A stretch of DNA of 13,880 bases from an uncultured Bacteroidales bacterium. GTDB taxonomy: Bacteria > Bacteroidota > Bacteroidia > Bacteroidales > UBA932. This document shows positions 7,122 to 13,880 of the stretch, piece by piece. Every line of letters starts with the position of its first letter. Position 1 is the stretch's first letter. Location: NCBI GenBank assembly GCA_946415795.1, contig CAMKTW010000021.1, positions 1 to 13,880 of the forward strand, written 5' to 3'. The notes under the pieces were generated by a model that saw only the letters and a list, made by a program, of their open reading frames with translations, ran no database searches and was not told the origin of the DNA. Made by a program: the position numbers and the translations under genes.

Positions 7122-9083
7122 ATGAAAAGAATACTGATTACTCTCGCGGCAATTGTCACCGCACTATCCTCTCAGGCAAAAGATTACAACGTTGTTTCTC
7201 CTGACGGACGCATCTCGCTGGACGTCCGCACTTCACCCGAGCTCTCCTGGAGTGTATCCAAAGACGGGACACAACTGATTGCCCCGTCGCGAATCGCCCT
7301 TACGCTTGCAGACGGTACCGTATATGGAGGTAAGGCATCTTTCCGCAAAAGCATAAAAAGCAGTGGCAAAGGAGATTATGCTGCACCATATTACAAACGC
7401 AGCAAAGTTCACGACGAATATAACCAGCTGACACTGGTGGCAAAAGATTTCGACGTAATATTCCGCTCTTGCAACGACGGCGTAGCATACCGCTTCGTCA
7501 CAAAGAAAGGGGTTGTGATAACAGACGAGACTGCTGAATTCAACTTCCCCGACGACCCGTTGGCCTGGATACCCTATGTCAGGAACGGGGGGTCATTTGA
7601 GAATCAGTTCTTCACCTCATTCGAAAATATCTACACACACACTACCCTCTCTCAGTGGAATCCGGAAAAGATGGCCTTCCTGCCCGTTACGGTCGAATCC
7701 ACCGCCGGCCCCCGCATCAGCATCACAGAATCCGACTTGCTTAACTATCCCGGTATGTACCTTAACGGCGACGGCGGCTCAGCCAGCCTCAAGGCTATGT
7801 TTGCCGGGTATCCCAAGACTATCGTACAGGGCGGCCACAATATGCTGCAGGGGGTCATAACTTCCCGTGAACCGTATATCTACAAAGGCGACAAGGGAGA
7901 GAATCTCCCCTGGAGGGTCGTGGTCATAGCCGACACCGACAGGCAGTTGGCCGACAATGACCTTGTATGGCGCCTGGCAAAGCCTGCCGAGGGTGACTTC
8001 TCGTGGGTAAAACCCGGCAAGGTAGCCTGGGACTGGTGGAACGACTGGAACATCAAAGGTGTAGATTTCAAATCTGGCATAAACAACGACACATACAAAT
8101 ATTACATCGATTTTGCAGCAGCCCACGGCATCGAATATGTTATCCTGGACGAGGGCTGGGCCGTGAACCTGCAGGCTGACCTTATGCAGGTGGTGCCCGA
8201 GATCGACCTCCCGATGTTGAGCCGGTATGCCCTCGACAAGGGGGTCGGACTGGTGCTTTGGGCAGGGTACTGGGCCTTTAACCGCGATATGGAAGGTGTA
8301 TGCAAACATTATAGCGAGATGGGCATAGCGGGCTGGAAGATCGACTTTATGAACCGCGACGACCAGCCGATGGTGGCCTTCTACGAGCAGGCTGCCCGCA
8401 CCGCTGCAAAGTATCACCAGTTTGTCGATTTCCACGGCGCCTTCAAGCCCGCAGGCCTTACCCGTACCTGGCCGAATGTCCTTAATTTCGAAGGTGTCAA
8501 CGGCCTGGAACAGCTCAAGTGGATGGGGCCCGAATACGACCAGGTAACTTACGATGTCACTATTCCTTTCACCCGTCTGGTGGCAGGCCCCTGTGATTAC
8601 ACCCAGGGCGCCATGCGCAACGCTATCAAGGCAAATTATTACCCTTGCGACAACGAGCCTATGAGCCAGGGCACCCGCTGCCGCCAGCTGGCAGAATATG
8701 TCATTTTTGACGCCCCCTTCACTATGCTTTGCGACTCCCCTACCAACTACGAGGCCGAGGAGGAGTGCACCCGCTTTATCGCCTCCATTCCCACAGTATG
8801 GGACGAGACCATCGCCCTGGACGGCAAGATTGGCGAGTTCATTGTGATGGCCCGCCGGAGCGGCAGCAAGTGGTATCTGGCCGCGATGAACAACTGGGAT
8901 GAGCGTGACGTCACTTTCAAGCTGCCCTTTGAGGCAGCCGACGGAACCAGGGCCACCCTTTGGCGCGACGGCGTTAACGCCCACCGCAACGGACAGGATT
9001 ATATGGCAGAGAGCGTAGGAGTAAATAACGGCGAGCTCACTGTCCACCTCGCTCCCGGCGGAGGATGCGTACTTGTATTTTAA
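7122..9083 (+). CDS. Secreted glycoside hydrolase family 97 enzyme (alpha-galactosidase/alpha-glucosidase type)
   Basis: This 653-residue protein has a Sec signal peptide (M-K-R-I-L-I-T-L-A-A-I-V-T-A-L-S-S-Q-A, cleavage near 19) and no lipobox Cys, so it is probably periplasmic. The N-terminal GH97 beta-sandwich spans about 20-285 (S-P-D-G-R-I ... N-D-G-V-A-Y-R-F ... F-E-N-I-Y-T). A (beta/alpha)8 catalytic barrel follows at about 295-560 (A-W-D-W-W-N-D-W ... Y-V-I-L-D-E-G-W), then a C-terminal beta domain. The barrel has G-W-K-I-D-F-M at 405-411, where D408 fits the nucleophile Asp of retaining GH97 alpha-galactosidases, and F-E-G-V-N-G-L-E at 456-462, which holds Glu residues suited to acid/base or calcium binding. 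This points to a retaining subgroup and not to SusB-like inverting alpha-glucosidases, although substrate specificity cannot be fixed by eye. Full family length, no damage seen. It is the first gene after the terminator and 33 nt upstream of the tricorn-like gene. Confidence 0.93.
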   Translation: MKRILITLAAIVTALSSQAKDYNVVSPDGRISLDVRTSPELSWSVSKDGTQLIAPSRIALTLADGTVYGGKASFRKSIKSSGKGDYAAPYYKRSKVHDEYNQLTLVAKDFDVIFRSCNDGVAYRFVTKKGVVITDETAEFNFPDDPLAWIPYVRNGGSFENQFFTSFENIYTHTTLSQWNPEKMAFLPVTVESTAGPRISITESDLLNYPGMYLNGDGGSASLKAMFAGYPKTIVQGGHNMLQGVITSREPYIYKGDKGENLPWRVVVIADTDRQLADNDLVWRLAKPAEGDFSWVKPGKVAWDWWNDWNIKGVDFKSGINNDTYKYYIDFAAAHGIEYVILDEGWAVNLQADLMQVVPEIDLPMLSRYALDKGVGLVLWAGYWAFNRDMEGVCKHYSEMGIAGWKIDFMNRDDQPMVAFYEQAARTAAKYHQFVDFHGAFKPAGLTRTWPNVLNFEGVNGLEQLKWMGPEYDQVTYDVTIPFTRLVAGPCDYTQGAMRNAIKANYYPCDNEPMSQGTRCRQLAEYVIFDAPFTMLCDSPTNYEAEEECTRFIASIPTVWDETIALDGKIGEFIVMARRSGSKWYLAAMNNWDERDVTFKLPFEAADGTRATLWRDGVNAHRNGQDYMAESVGVNNGELTVHLAPGGGCVLVF

Positions 9084-9116
9084 GGACAATATCCAGATTA
9101 ATTGAAATCATCATAT

Positions 9117-12100
9117 ATGAAGAAGTTATTTTTAGCAGCGGTGGCACTGACGGTTGCCCTTGCCGCCTTTGCCAACGAAGATGAGGCTCGGCTGCTCCGC
9201 TTCCCCGCTACAAACGGCAGCGAAATCGTATTCACCTATGCAGGTGACCTCTGGAGCGTACCGGTTTCAGGGGGAATGGCCAGAAGGCTGACCTCCCACA
9301 TAGGTTATGAGGGGTTCGCGCACTACTCCCCGGACGGGAAAACAATAGCATTCACCGCAGAATACGACGGCAACCGTGAGGTTTACAGGATGCCGGCAGA
9401 GGGTGGCGCACCGGAGCGGCTCACCTGGACTGCCACCAACGGGCGCGACGAGATGGGCGACCGTATGGGTCCCAACAATATGGTAATGGCCTGGAGTCCC
9501 GACGGCAAACAGATAGTTTTCCGCAACCGCATCAGCGACGGTTTCTCCGGCAAGCTCTGGACAGTGTCGCCTGAAGGCGGGATGCCCGCCGAGGTACCGC
9601 TGCCGGAGGGTGGCTGGTGCAGCTTTTCTCCCGACGGGAAAAAGCTTGCATACAACCGCGTGATGCGCGAATTCCGCACCTGGAAATACTATCGCGGCGG
9701 TATGGCAGACGATGTATGGATCTGGGACCGCAAAGCCGGCAAGATTGAGAATATCACCGACAATATCGCACAGGATATCTTCCCTATGTGGATAGGCGAC
9801 GAGATTTATTTCGCCTCCGACCGGGATATGATAATGAACATCTTTGTTTATGACACAAAGAGCAAAAAGACGGAGAAGGTGACCGATTTTGACCTCTATG
9901 ACGTCAAGTTCCCCTCTACCGACGGCAAGGCAATAGTCTTTGAGAACGGAGGATATATCTATCGTCTTGATCCCGTAACCCGCAAGTATGAACAGGTCCG
10001 CATAAACCTGGCCGGAGATGACATTTACTCACGCAGCGAACACCGCAACGTATCCGGCGACCTGACGGCGGCAGCGCTTTCACCCTCTGGCGAGAGGATT
10101 GCCGTTACGGCCCGCGGCGAGGTATTTGATGTCCCTGTGGGAAAGGGCGTGACGCGCAACCTGACCCGCAGTTCTGACTCTAACGACCGCGATGCAGACT
10201 GGAGCCCCGACGGAAAGTGGATCGCCTGGATTGGCGACGCCACCGGCGAGACCGAAATCTATCTGTATGATGTGGAGAAGGGCGGCGATGCAAAACAGCT
10301 CACCAGCGGCAACGACACCTATATCCGCACTCTGCAATGGAGTCCGGACAGCAAGAAGATACTCTACACAGACCGCGAGAACCGCATCGTGGAGATCTCT
10401 GTGCCGGACGGCAAGAAAACAACAGTCGTCACAAATCCGGAGGCCGAATTCCGCAGGGTGGAATACTCCCCGGACGGCAAATGGCTCACATATACCCGTC
10501 CTGCCAAAAATGAGATGGATGTGGTGTATGTTTACAACCTCGAATCAAAGAAAGAGCATCCGGTAACCGAAAGGTGGTACAACTCATCCTCCCCCACCTT
10601 CTCCTCTGACGGTAAATATCTGGTTTTCACCGCAGACCGCGACATACATCCGCAATATGGCCGCGTGGAGTGGAACTATGTGCTGGGCAATATGAGCGGC
10701 ATTTATATGACTATGCTCGCTGCCGGCACCCCCTCCCCGCTCCTGCCCAAAGACGGCGCTCCGGCAGCCGGGGAAGATGACAAGGATAAAGATATAGTTG
10801 TAAAGATAGACCCTGATGGTCTTTCCCTGCGCACCGTGAAGGTTCCCGTCGGTGGTGAAATCGGATGGGGAGGATTATATTGCGACGGCAAGAAAATATG
10901 GTATTCTGCCGGACACAAGACCCACGTGTATGACTTTGCAACGGGTAAGGACGAGGAGTGCGCCGACGGAACCCTTATCTATCGCAGGGGCGACAAGAAA
11001 GCCATCGTATTCAAGGGAATCAGCGACTTCACCATATCAGATTTCGGGCCCAAGATATCCGGAGGAGAGAAACCCGACCTGAACGGTTTGGCTACCGATA
11101 TAGATTACACCAAAGAGTGGGCGCAGATATACGACGAGGTGTGGAGAGCCTTCCGAGACGGCTACTACCTGAAGAATATGCACGGCCGCAACTGGCAGAA
11201 AATCAAAGAGAAATATGCAGTACTGCTCCCCTGGGCAAAGACCCGTCTGGACCTGAACTATATCATAGGCGAGATGATATCCGAGCTGGCCTCCGGCCAC
11301 GCCTATGTAACCGTGGGTGATTATCCCAAGCCGGAGCGGATAGCGATGGGACTGCTGGGAGCCGAATTCTCCCGCGACAGGAGCGGTTATTTCCGCATAG
11401 AAAAGATTTTGCAGGGGGCGCCTTACGATGACAAGCTCCGCTCTCCGCTCACCGAGCCCGGGATGGGCATAAGCAAGGGGCAGTATATCACCGCCATTGA
11501 CGGCGTCCCCACCAATACAGTGGCAAACATCTACCAGTTGCTGGTCGGCAAGGCCGGGCGGCTCACGGAACTCACTGTTTCAGACAAGGCTGCCGCCGGC
11601 GGGAAGAAGGTGGTTGTCAAGCCCATATCAGATGAATATCCGCTCTATCACTACGAGTGGATACAGAAAAACATAGCAACCTGCGACAAACTCTCGGGAG
11701 GCAAGATAGGTTATATCTACATACCAGATATGGGTCCCGAGGGGCTTTCAGAATTCGCACGGTATTACTATCCGCAGCTTGACAAGGAGGCCCTTATAAT
11801 TGACGACCGCGCAAACGGCGGCGGAAACGTCTCTCCTATGATTATTGAGCGCCTCCAGAGGGAGGTGTACAGGATGACGATGCGTCGCGGCTCCACCCTG
11901 ACCGGTACGGTGCCCGATGCGACTCACACCGGCCCCAAGGTGCTGCTGATAGACAAGTACTCCGCTTCTGACGGTGACCTCTTCCCCTGGAGCTTCAAGG
12001 CAAATAATCTCGGCACTGTCGTTGGAACCCGCACCTGGGGCGGTATAGTCGGCATCACCAGCTCCCTGCCCTACGTAGATGGGACCGACGTCCGCGTCCC

Positions 12101-12329
12101 GTTCTTCACCAACTACGACGCCAAGACCGGACAATGGATAGTTGAGAACCACGGTGTGGATCCCGACATAGTGATTGACAACGACCCTGTCAAGGAGTTT
12201 GCGGGCGAGGATCAGCAGCTGCTGAAAGCCATCGAGGTGGCTCTCGAACAGCTCAAGGACCGCAAGCCTCTACCCGGAGTGCCGGCACCCCGGACCTTCC
12301 CTGACCTGGGTCTGCCACAGATAGAATAG
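9117..12329 (+). CDS. Secreted tricorn-like protease (S41 family, beta-propellers plus PDZ)
   Basis: This 1070-residue protein starts with a signal peptide (M-K-K-L-F-L-A-A-V-A-L-T-V-A-L-A-A-F-A, cleavage near 19), so it acts in the periplasm. Two beta-propellers at about 25-640 carry many TolB/PD40 repeats of the form W/Y/F-S-P-D-G-K. They are followed by a helical C1 region, a PDZ-like domain at about 740-835 (Y-I-T-A-I-D-G-V-P-T) and the S41 C2 domain. Catalytic residues by analogy with Thermoplasma tricorn are H728 (A-S-G-H-A-Y), nucleophile S951 (Y-S-A-S-D-G-D) and E1010 (V-E-N-H-G-V-D-P-D-I); the residue before the His is Gly where tricorn has Ser. Tricorn enzymes cut oligopeptides into short pieces for uptake. 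The ATG at 9117 is chosen because it gives a classic signal peptide; an in-frame TTG at 9102 would only add M-K-S-S-Y. It lies 33 nt after GH97 and 4 nt before glpA. Confidence 0.92.
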   Translation: MKKLFLAAVALTVALAAFANEDEARLLRFPATNGSEIVFTYAGDLWSVPVSGGMARRLTSHIGYEGFAHYSPDGKTIAFTAEYDGNREVYRMPAEGGAPERLTWTATNGRDEMGDRMGPNNMVMAWSPDGKQIVFRNRISDGFSGKLWTVSPEGGMPAEVPLPEGGWCSFSPDGKKLAYNRVMREFRTWKYYRGGMADDVWIWDRKAGKIENITDNIAQDIFPMWIGDEIYFASDRDMIMNIFVYDTKSKKTEKVTDFDLYDVKFPSTDGKAIVFENGGYIYRLDPVTRKYEQVRINLAGDDIYSRSEHRNVSGDLTAAALSPSGERIAVTARGEVFDVPVGKGVTRNLTRSSDSNDRDADWSPDGKWIAWIGDATGETEIYLYDVEKGGDAKQLTSGNDTYIRTLQWSPDSKKILYTDRENRIVEISVPDGKKTTVVTNPEAEFRRVEYSPDGKWLTYTRPAKNEMDVVYVYNLESKKEHPVTERWYNSSSPTFSSDGKYLVFTADRDIHPQYGRVEWNYVLGNMSGIYMTMLAAGTPSPLLPKDGAPAAGEDDKDKDIVVKIDPDGLSLRTVKVPVGGEIGWGGLYCDGKKIWYSAGHKTHVYDFATGKDEECADGTLIYRRGDKKAIVFKGISDFTISDFGPKISGGEKPDLNGLATDIDYTKEWAQIYDEVWRAFRDGYYLKNMHGRNWQKIKEKYAVLLPWAKTRLDLNYIIGEMISELASGHAYVTVGDYPKPERIAMGLLGAEFSRDRSGYFRIEKILQGAPYDDKLRSPLTEPGMGISKGQYITAIDGVPTNTVANIYQLLVGKAGRLTELTVSDKAAAGGKKVVVKPISDEYPLYHYEWIQKNIATCDKLSGGKIGYIYIPDMGPEGLSEFARYYYPQLDKEALIIDDRANGGGNVSPMIIERLQREVYRMTMRRGSTLTGTVPDATHTGPKVLLIDKYSASDGDLFPWSFKANNLGTVVGTRTWGGIVGITSSLPYVDGTDVRVPFFTNYDAKTGQWIVENHGVDPDIVIDNDPVKEFAGEDQQLLKAIEVALEQLKDRKPLPGVPAPRTFPDLGLPQIE

Positions 12330-12333
12330 TATT

Positions 12334-13880
12334 ATGAGCAATAACGAATTTGACGTAATAATCATTGGCGGCGGCATCACCGGAGCCGGCACCCAGCGGG
12401 ACTGCGCTATGCGCGGACTGCGCACCCTGCTGATAGAGCGTAGCGACATAGCCACCGGAGCCACGGGCCGCAATCACGGCCTGCTGCACTCCGGAGCCCG
12501 CTACGCCGTCAGCGACCCCGAGTCGGCGGAAGAGTGCATAAAGGAAAATATGATCCTGCGCCGCATCGCCTCGCACTGCGTGGACCCCACAGACGGCCTG
12601 TTCATCTCTCTGCCGGAAGATGACTTGTCTTATCAGCAGACTTTTGTGGATGCCTGCCGCAAGGCCGGCATCAGCGCTGAGGTCATAGACCCGGAGCTGG
12701 CCAAACGCCTGGAGCCCTCGGTCAATCCGGAACTTACCGGTGCGGTACGGGTGCCCGACGGCAGCGTTGACCCCTTCCGCCTTTGCGCCGCAAATATGCT
12801 GGACGCCAAGCTTCACGGCGGTCAGGTGCGGCTCCAAACTACCGTTACTGGCTTTATCCGCGAAGGAGACACAATCCGGGGAGTGCATACCCGCAATCTC
12901 GTCACCGGGCAGGAGCAGGACTACTACGCCTCGGTAACGGTCAATGCAGGCGGCATCTGGGGGCACGACATCGCCGCCCTGGCGGGAGTAACGGTCGGTA
13001 TGTTCCCGGCAAAGGGGGCGCTCCTGGTGTTCGCCCACCGGGTCAACAACTTAGTAATCAACCGTTGCCGCAAGCCATCCAATGCCGATATCCTGGTACC
13101 GGGCGACACTGTCTGCATCATCGGCACCACCTCAACCAGGATCCCTTTCGAAGAGTGCGACTGTGTGGCCGTCACTCCCGACGAGGTCAACCTTCTCATC
13201 ACAGAAGGGGCCAAGATGGCCCCTTCGCTCTCCGCCACCCGCATCCTGCGAGCATACGCTGGTGTGCGGCCCCTGGTCAGCTCTGATGATGACCCCAGCG
13301 GCCGCAACATCTCCCGCGGAATCGTCTGCCTTGACCACGAAGAGCGCGACGGCCTCAAGGGTTTCATTACCATAACAGGCGGCAAGCTTATGACATATAG
13401 ACTGATGGCTGAGATTGCCACCGATGCCGTATGCCGCAAGCTGAATATCGATAAGACCTGCGAAACGGCCACCACCCCTCTGCCGGGGAGCGAGGAGGGC
13501 TCTTACGAGGCGGTCGCCCGCAAGATCTGGGAGAAACCGTCGATGGCACAGAAGGCCGCAGCCGCCCGTATGGGAAGCCGTGCGACCCGAATCCAGACCC
13601 GCAACACCCTGGACCAGGCACTTATCTGCGAGTGCGAGGAGGTCTCGGTGGCAGAGGTTGAGAACGCCATAGAGCGACTGGATGCCTCCACCCTCACCGA
13701 CCTCAGGCGCCGCACCAGAATCGGGATGGGGACCTGTCAGGGAGAGTTCTGCGCCTGCCGCGCCGCCGGTCTGCTGGCCAAGGCACACGGCTGCATTGAA
13801 AAGGAGCGTGCCGAATTGTCCGATTTCCTGCAGGAACGCTGGAAAGGCAATTTCCCCATCGGCTGGGGCGACACCCTGCG
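12334..13880 (+). CDS. glpA: Anaerobic glycerol-3-phosphate dehydrogenase subunit A, 3' end beyond the window
   Basis: About 515 codons are present and the frame is still open at the last base. The N-terminus has an FAD-binding Rossmann motif, V-I-I-I-G-G-G-I-T-G-A-G at 8-19, with E34 at the end of the second strand (L-L-I-E-R). The segment G-A-T-G-R-N-H-G-L-L-H-S-G-A-R-Y-A-V is typical of GlpA and separates it from the aerobic GlpD. The C-terminal BFD-like [2Fe-2S] domain has cysteines C432 and C434 (C-E-C-E-E) and C468, C473 and C475 (G-T-C-Q-G-E-F-C-A-C). The tail L-Q-E-R-W-K-G ... W-G-D-T-L matches E. coli GlpA near its end, so only about 25-30 residues are likely missing. GlpA oxidises glycerol-3-phosphate to dihydroxyacetone phosphate and, with GlpB and GlpC, passes electrons to the menaquinone pool at the inner membrane. 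The start is 4 nt after the tricorn-like stop, which suggests co-transcription. glpB and glpC would be expected just downstream. Confidence 0.95.
   Translation, partial: MSNNEFDVIIIGGGITGAGTQRDCAMRGLRTLLIERSDIATGATGRNHGLLHSGARYAVSDPESAEECIKENMILRRIASHCVDPTDGLFISLPEDDLSYQQTFVDACRKAGISAEVIDPELAKRLEPSVNPELTGAVRVPDGSVDPFRLCAANMLDAKLHGGQVRLQTTVTGFIREGDTIRGVHTRNLVTGQEQDYYASVTVNAGGIWGHDIAALAGVTVGMFPAKGALLVFAHRVNNLVINRCRKPSNADILVPGDTVCIIGTTSTRIPFEECDCVAVTPDEVNLLITEGAKMAPSLSATRILRAYAGVRPLVSSDDDPSGRNISRGIVCLDHEERDGLKGFITITGGKLMTYRLMAEIATDAVCRKLNIDKTCETATTPLPGSEEGSYEAVARKIWEKPSMAQKAAAARMGSRATRIQTRNTLDQALICECEEVSVAEVENAIERLDASTLTDLRRRTRIGMGTCQGEFCACRAAGLLAKAHGCIEKERAELSDFLQERWKGNFPIGWGDTL

Noticed and set aside
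7779..9089. Long minus-strand open frame of 436 codons opposite GH97
   Set aside because: It is codon-aligned antisense to a well-conserved GH97 gene, has no recognisable motifs, and is explained by the codon bias of the sense strand.
9102..9116. TTG start giving a five-residue extension of the tricorn-like protein
   Set aside because: The ATG at 9117 gives a standard signal peptide, while the TTG places extra residues before it and has no supporting ribosome site.
12253..13038. Minus-strand open frame of 261 codons opposite the start of glpA
   Set aside because: It is a shadow of the strongly conserved FAD domain of glpA and crosses the tricorn/glpA boundary.

Overview
The window looks like a piece of a Bacteroidales genome, plausibly a gut-type lineage with moderately high GC. 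The evidence is a secreted GH97 glycosidase, a secreted tricorn-type protease, an alginate-export-like outer-membrane barrel, a Bacteroidetes-style GlpA, and starts without Shine-Dalgarno sequences (AT-rich leaders or stop/start overlaps). All complete genes lie on the + strand. The species cannot be told from sequence alone. I saw no tRNA, rRNA, CRISPR array or insertion sequence.

Positions 1-351 hold, on the minus strand, an internal piece of the DNA polymerase I catalytic domain (motif B region). It stops abruptly where the + strand reads into a PqqD-like protein that has lost its first dozen or so residues. The two homologies overlap for about 20-30 bases, so this is either a microhomology rearrangement or an assembly chimera.

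Positions 322-7009 form a tightly packed, possibly single operon of six genes: 5'-truncated PqqD-like peptide chaperone; NTP_transf_5-type nucleotidyltransferase; ABC exporter; outer-membrane beta-barrel of alginate-export type; membrane-anchored dCache sensor with PP2C/SpoIIE phosphatase and a C-terminal RsbW-like HATPase domain; and a STAS anti-sigma-factor antagonist. Gaps are 13-15 nt or the genes overlap. A rho-independent terminator at 7041-7085 closes the unit. The first three genes resemble a RiPP-type peptide modification and export cassette. The last two form a partner-switching signalling pair. Their linkage, with a barrel between them, is the most interesting feature of the window. 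No precursor peptide and no sigma factor are visible.

Positions 7122-13880 hold a second co-directional unit: GH97 glycoside hydrolase, tricorn-like protease (33 nt gap) and the anaerobic glycerol-3-phosphate dehydrogenase subunit A gene glpA (4 nt gap), which runs off the end of the window. The first two products are exported carbohydrate- and protein-degrading enzymes. The third feeds electrons from glycerol-3-phosphate into anaerobic respiration. Their close spacing suggests co-transcription, but no shared pathway is evident.
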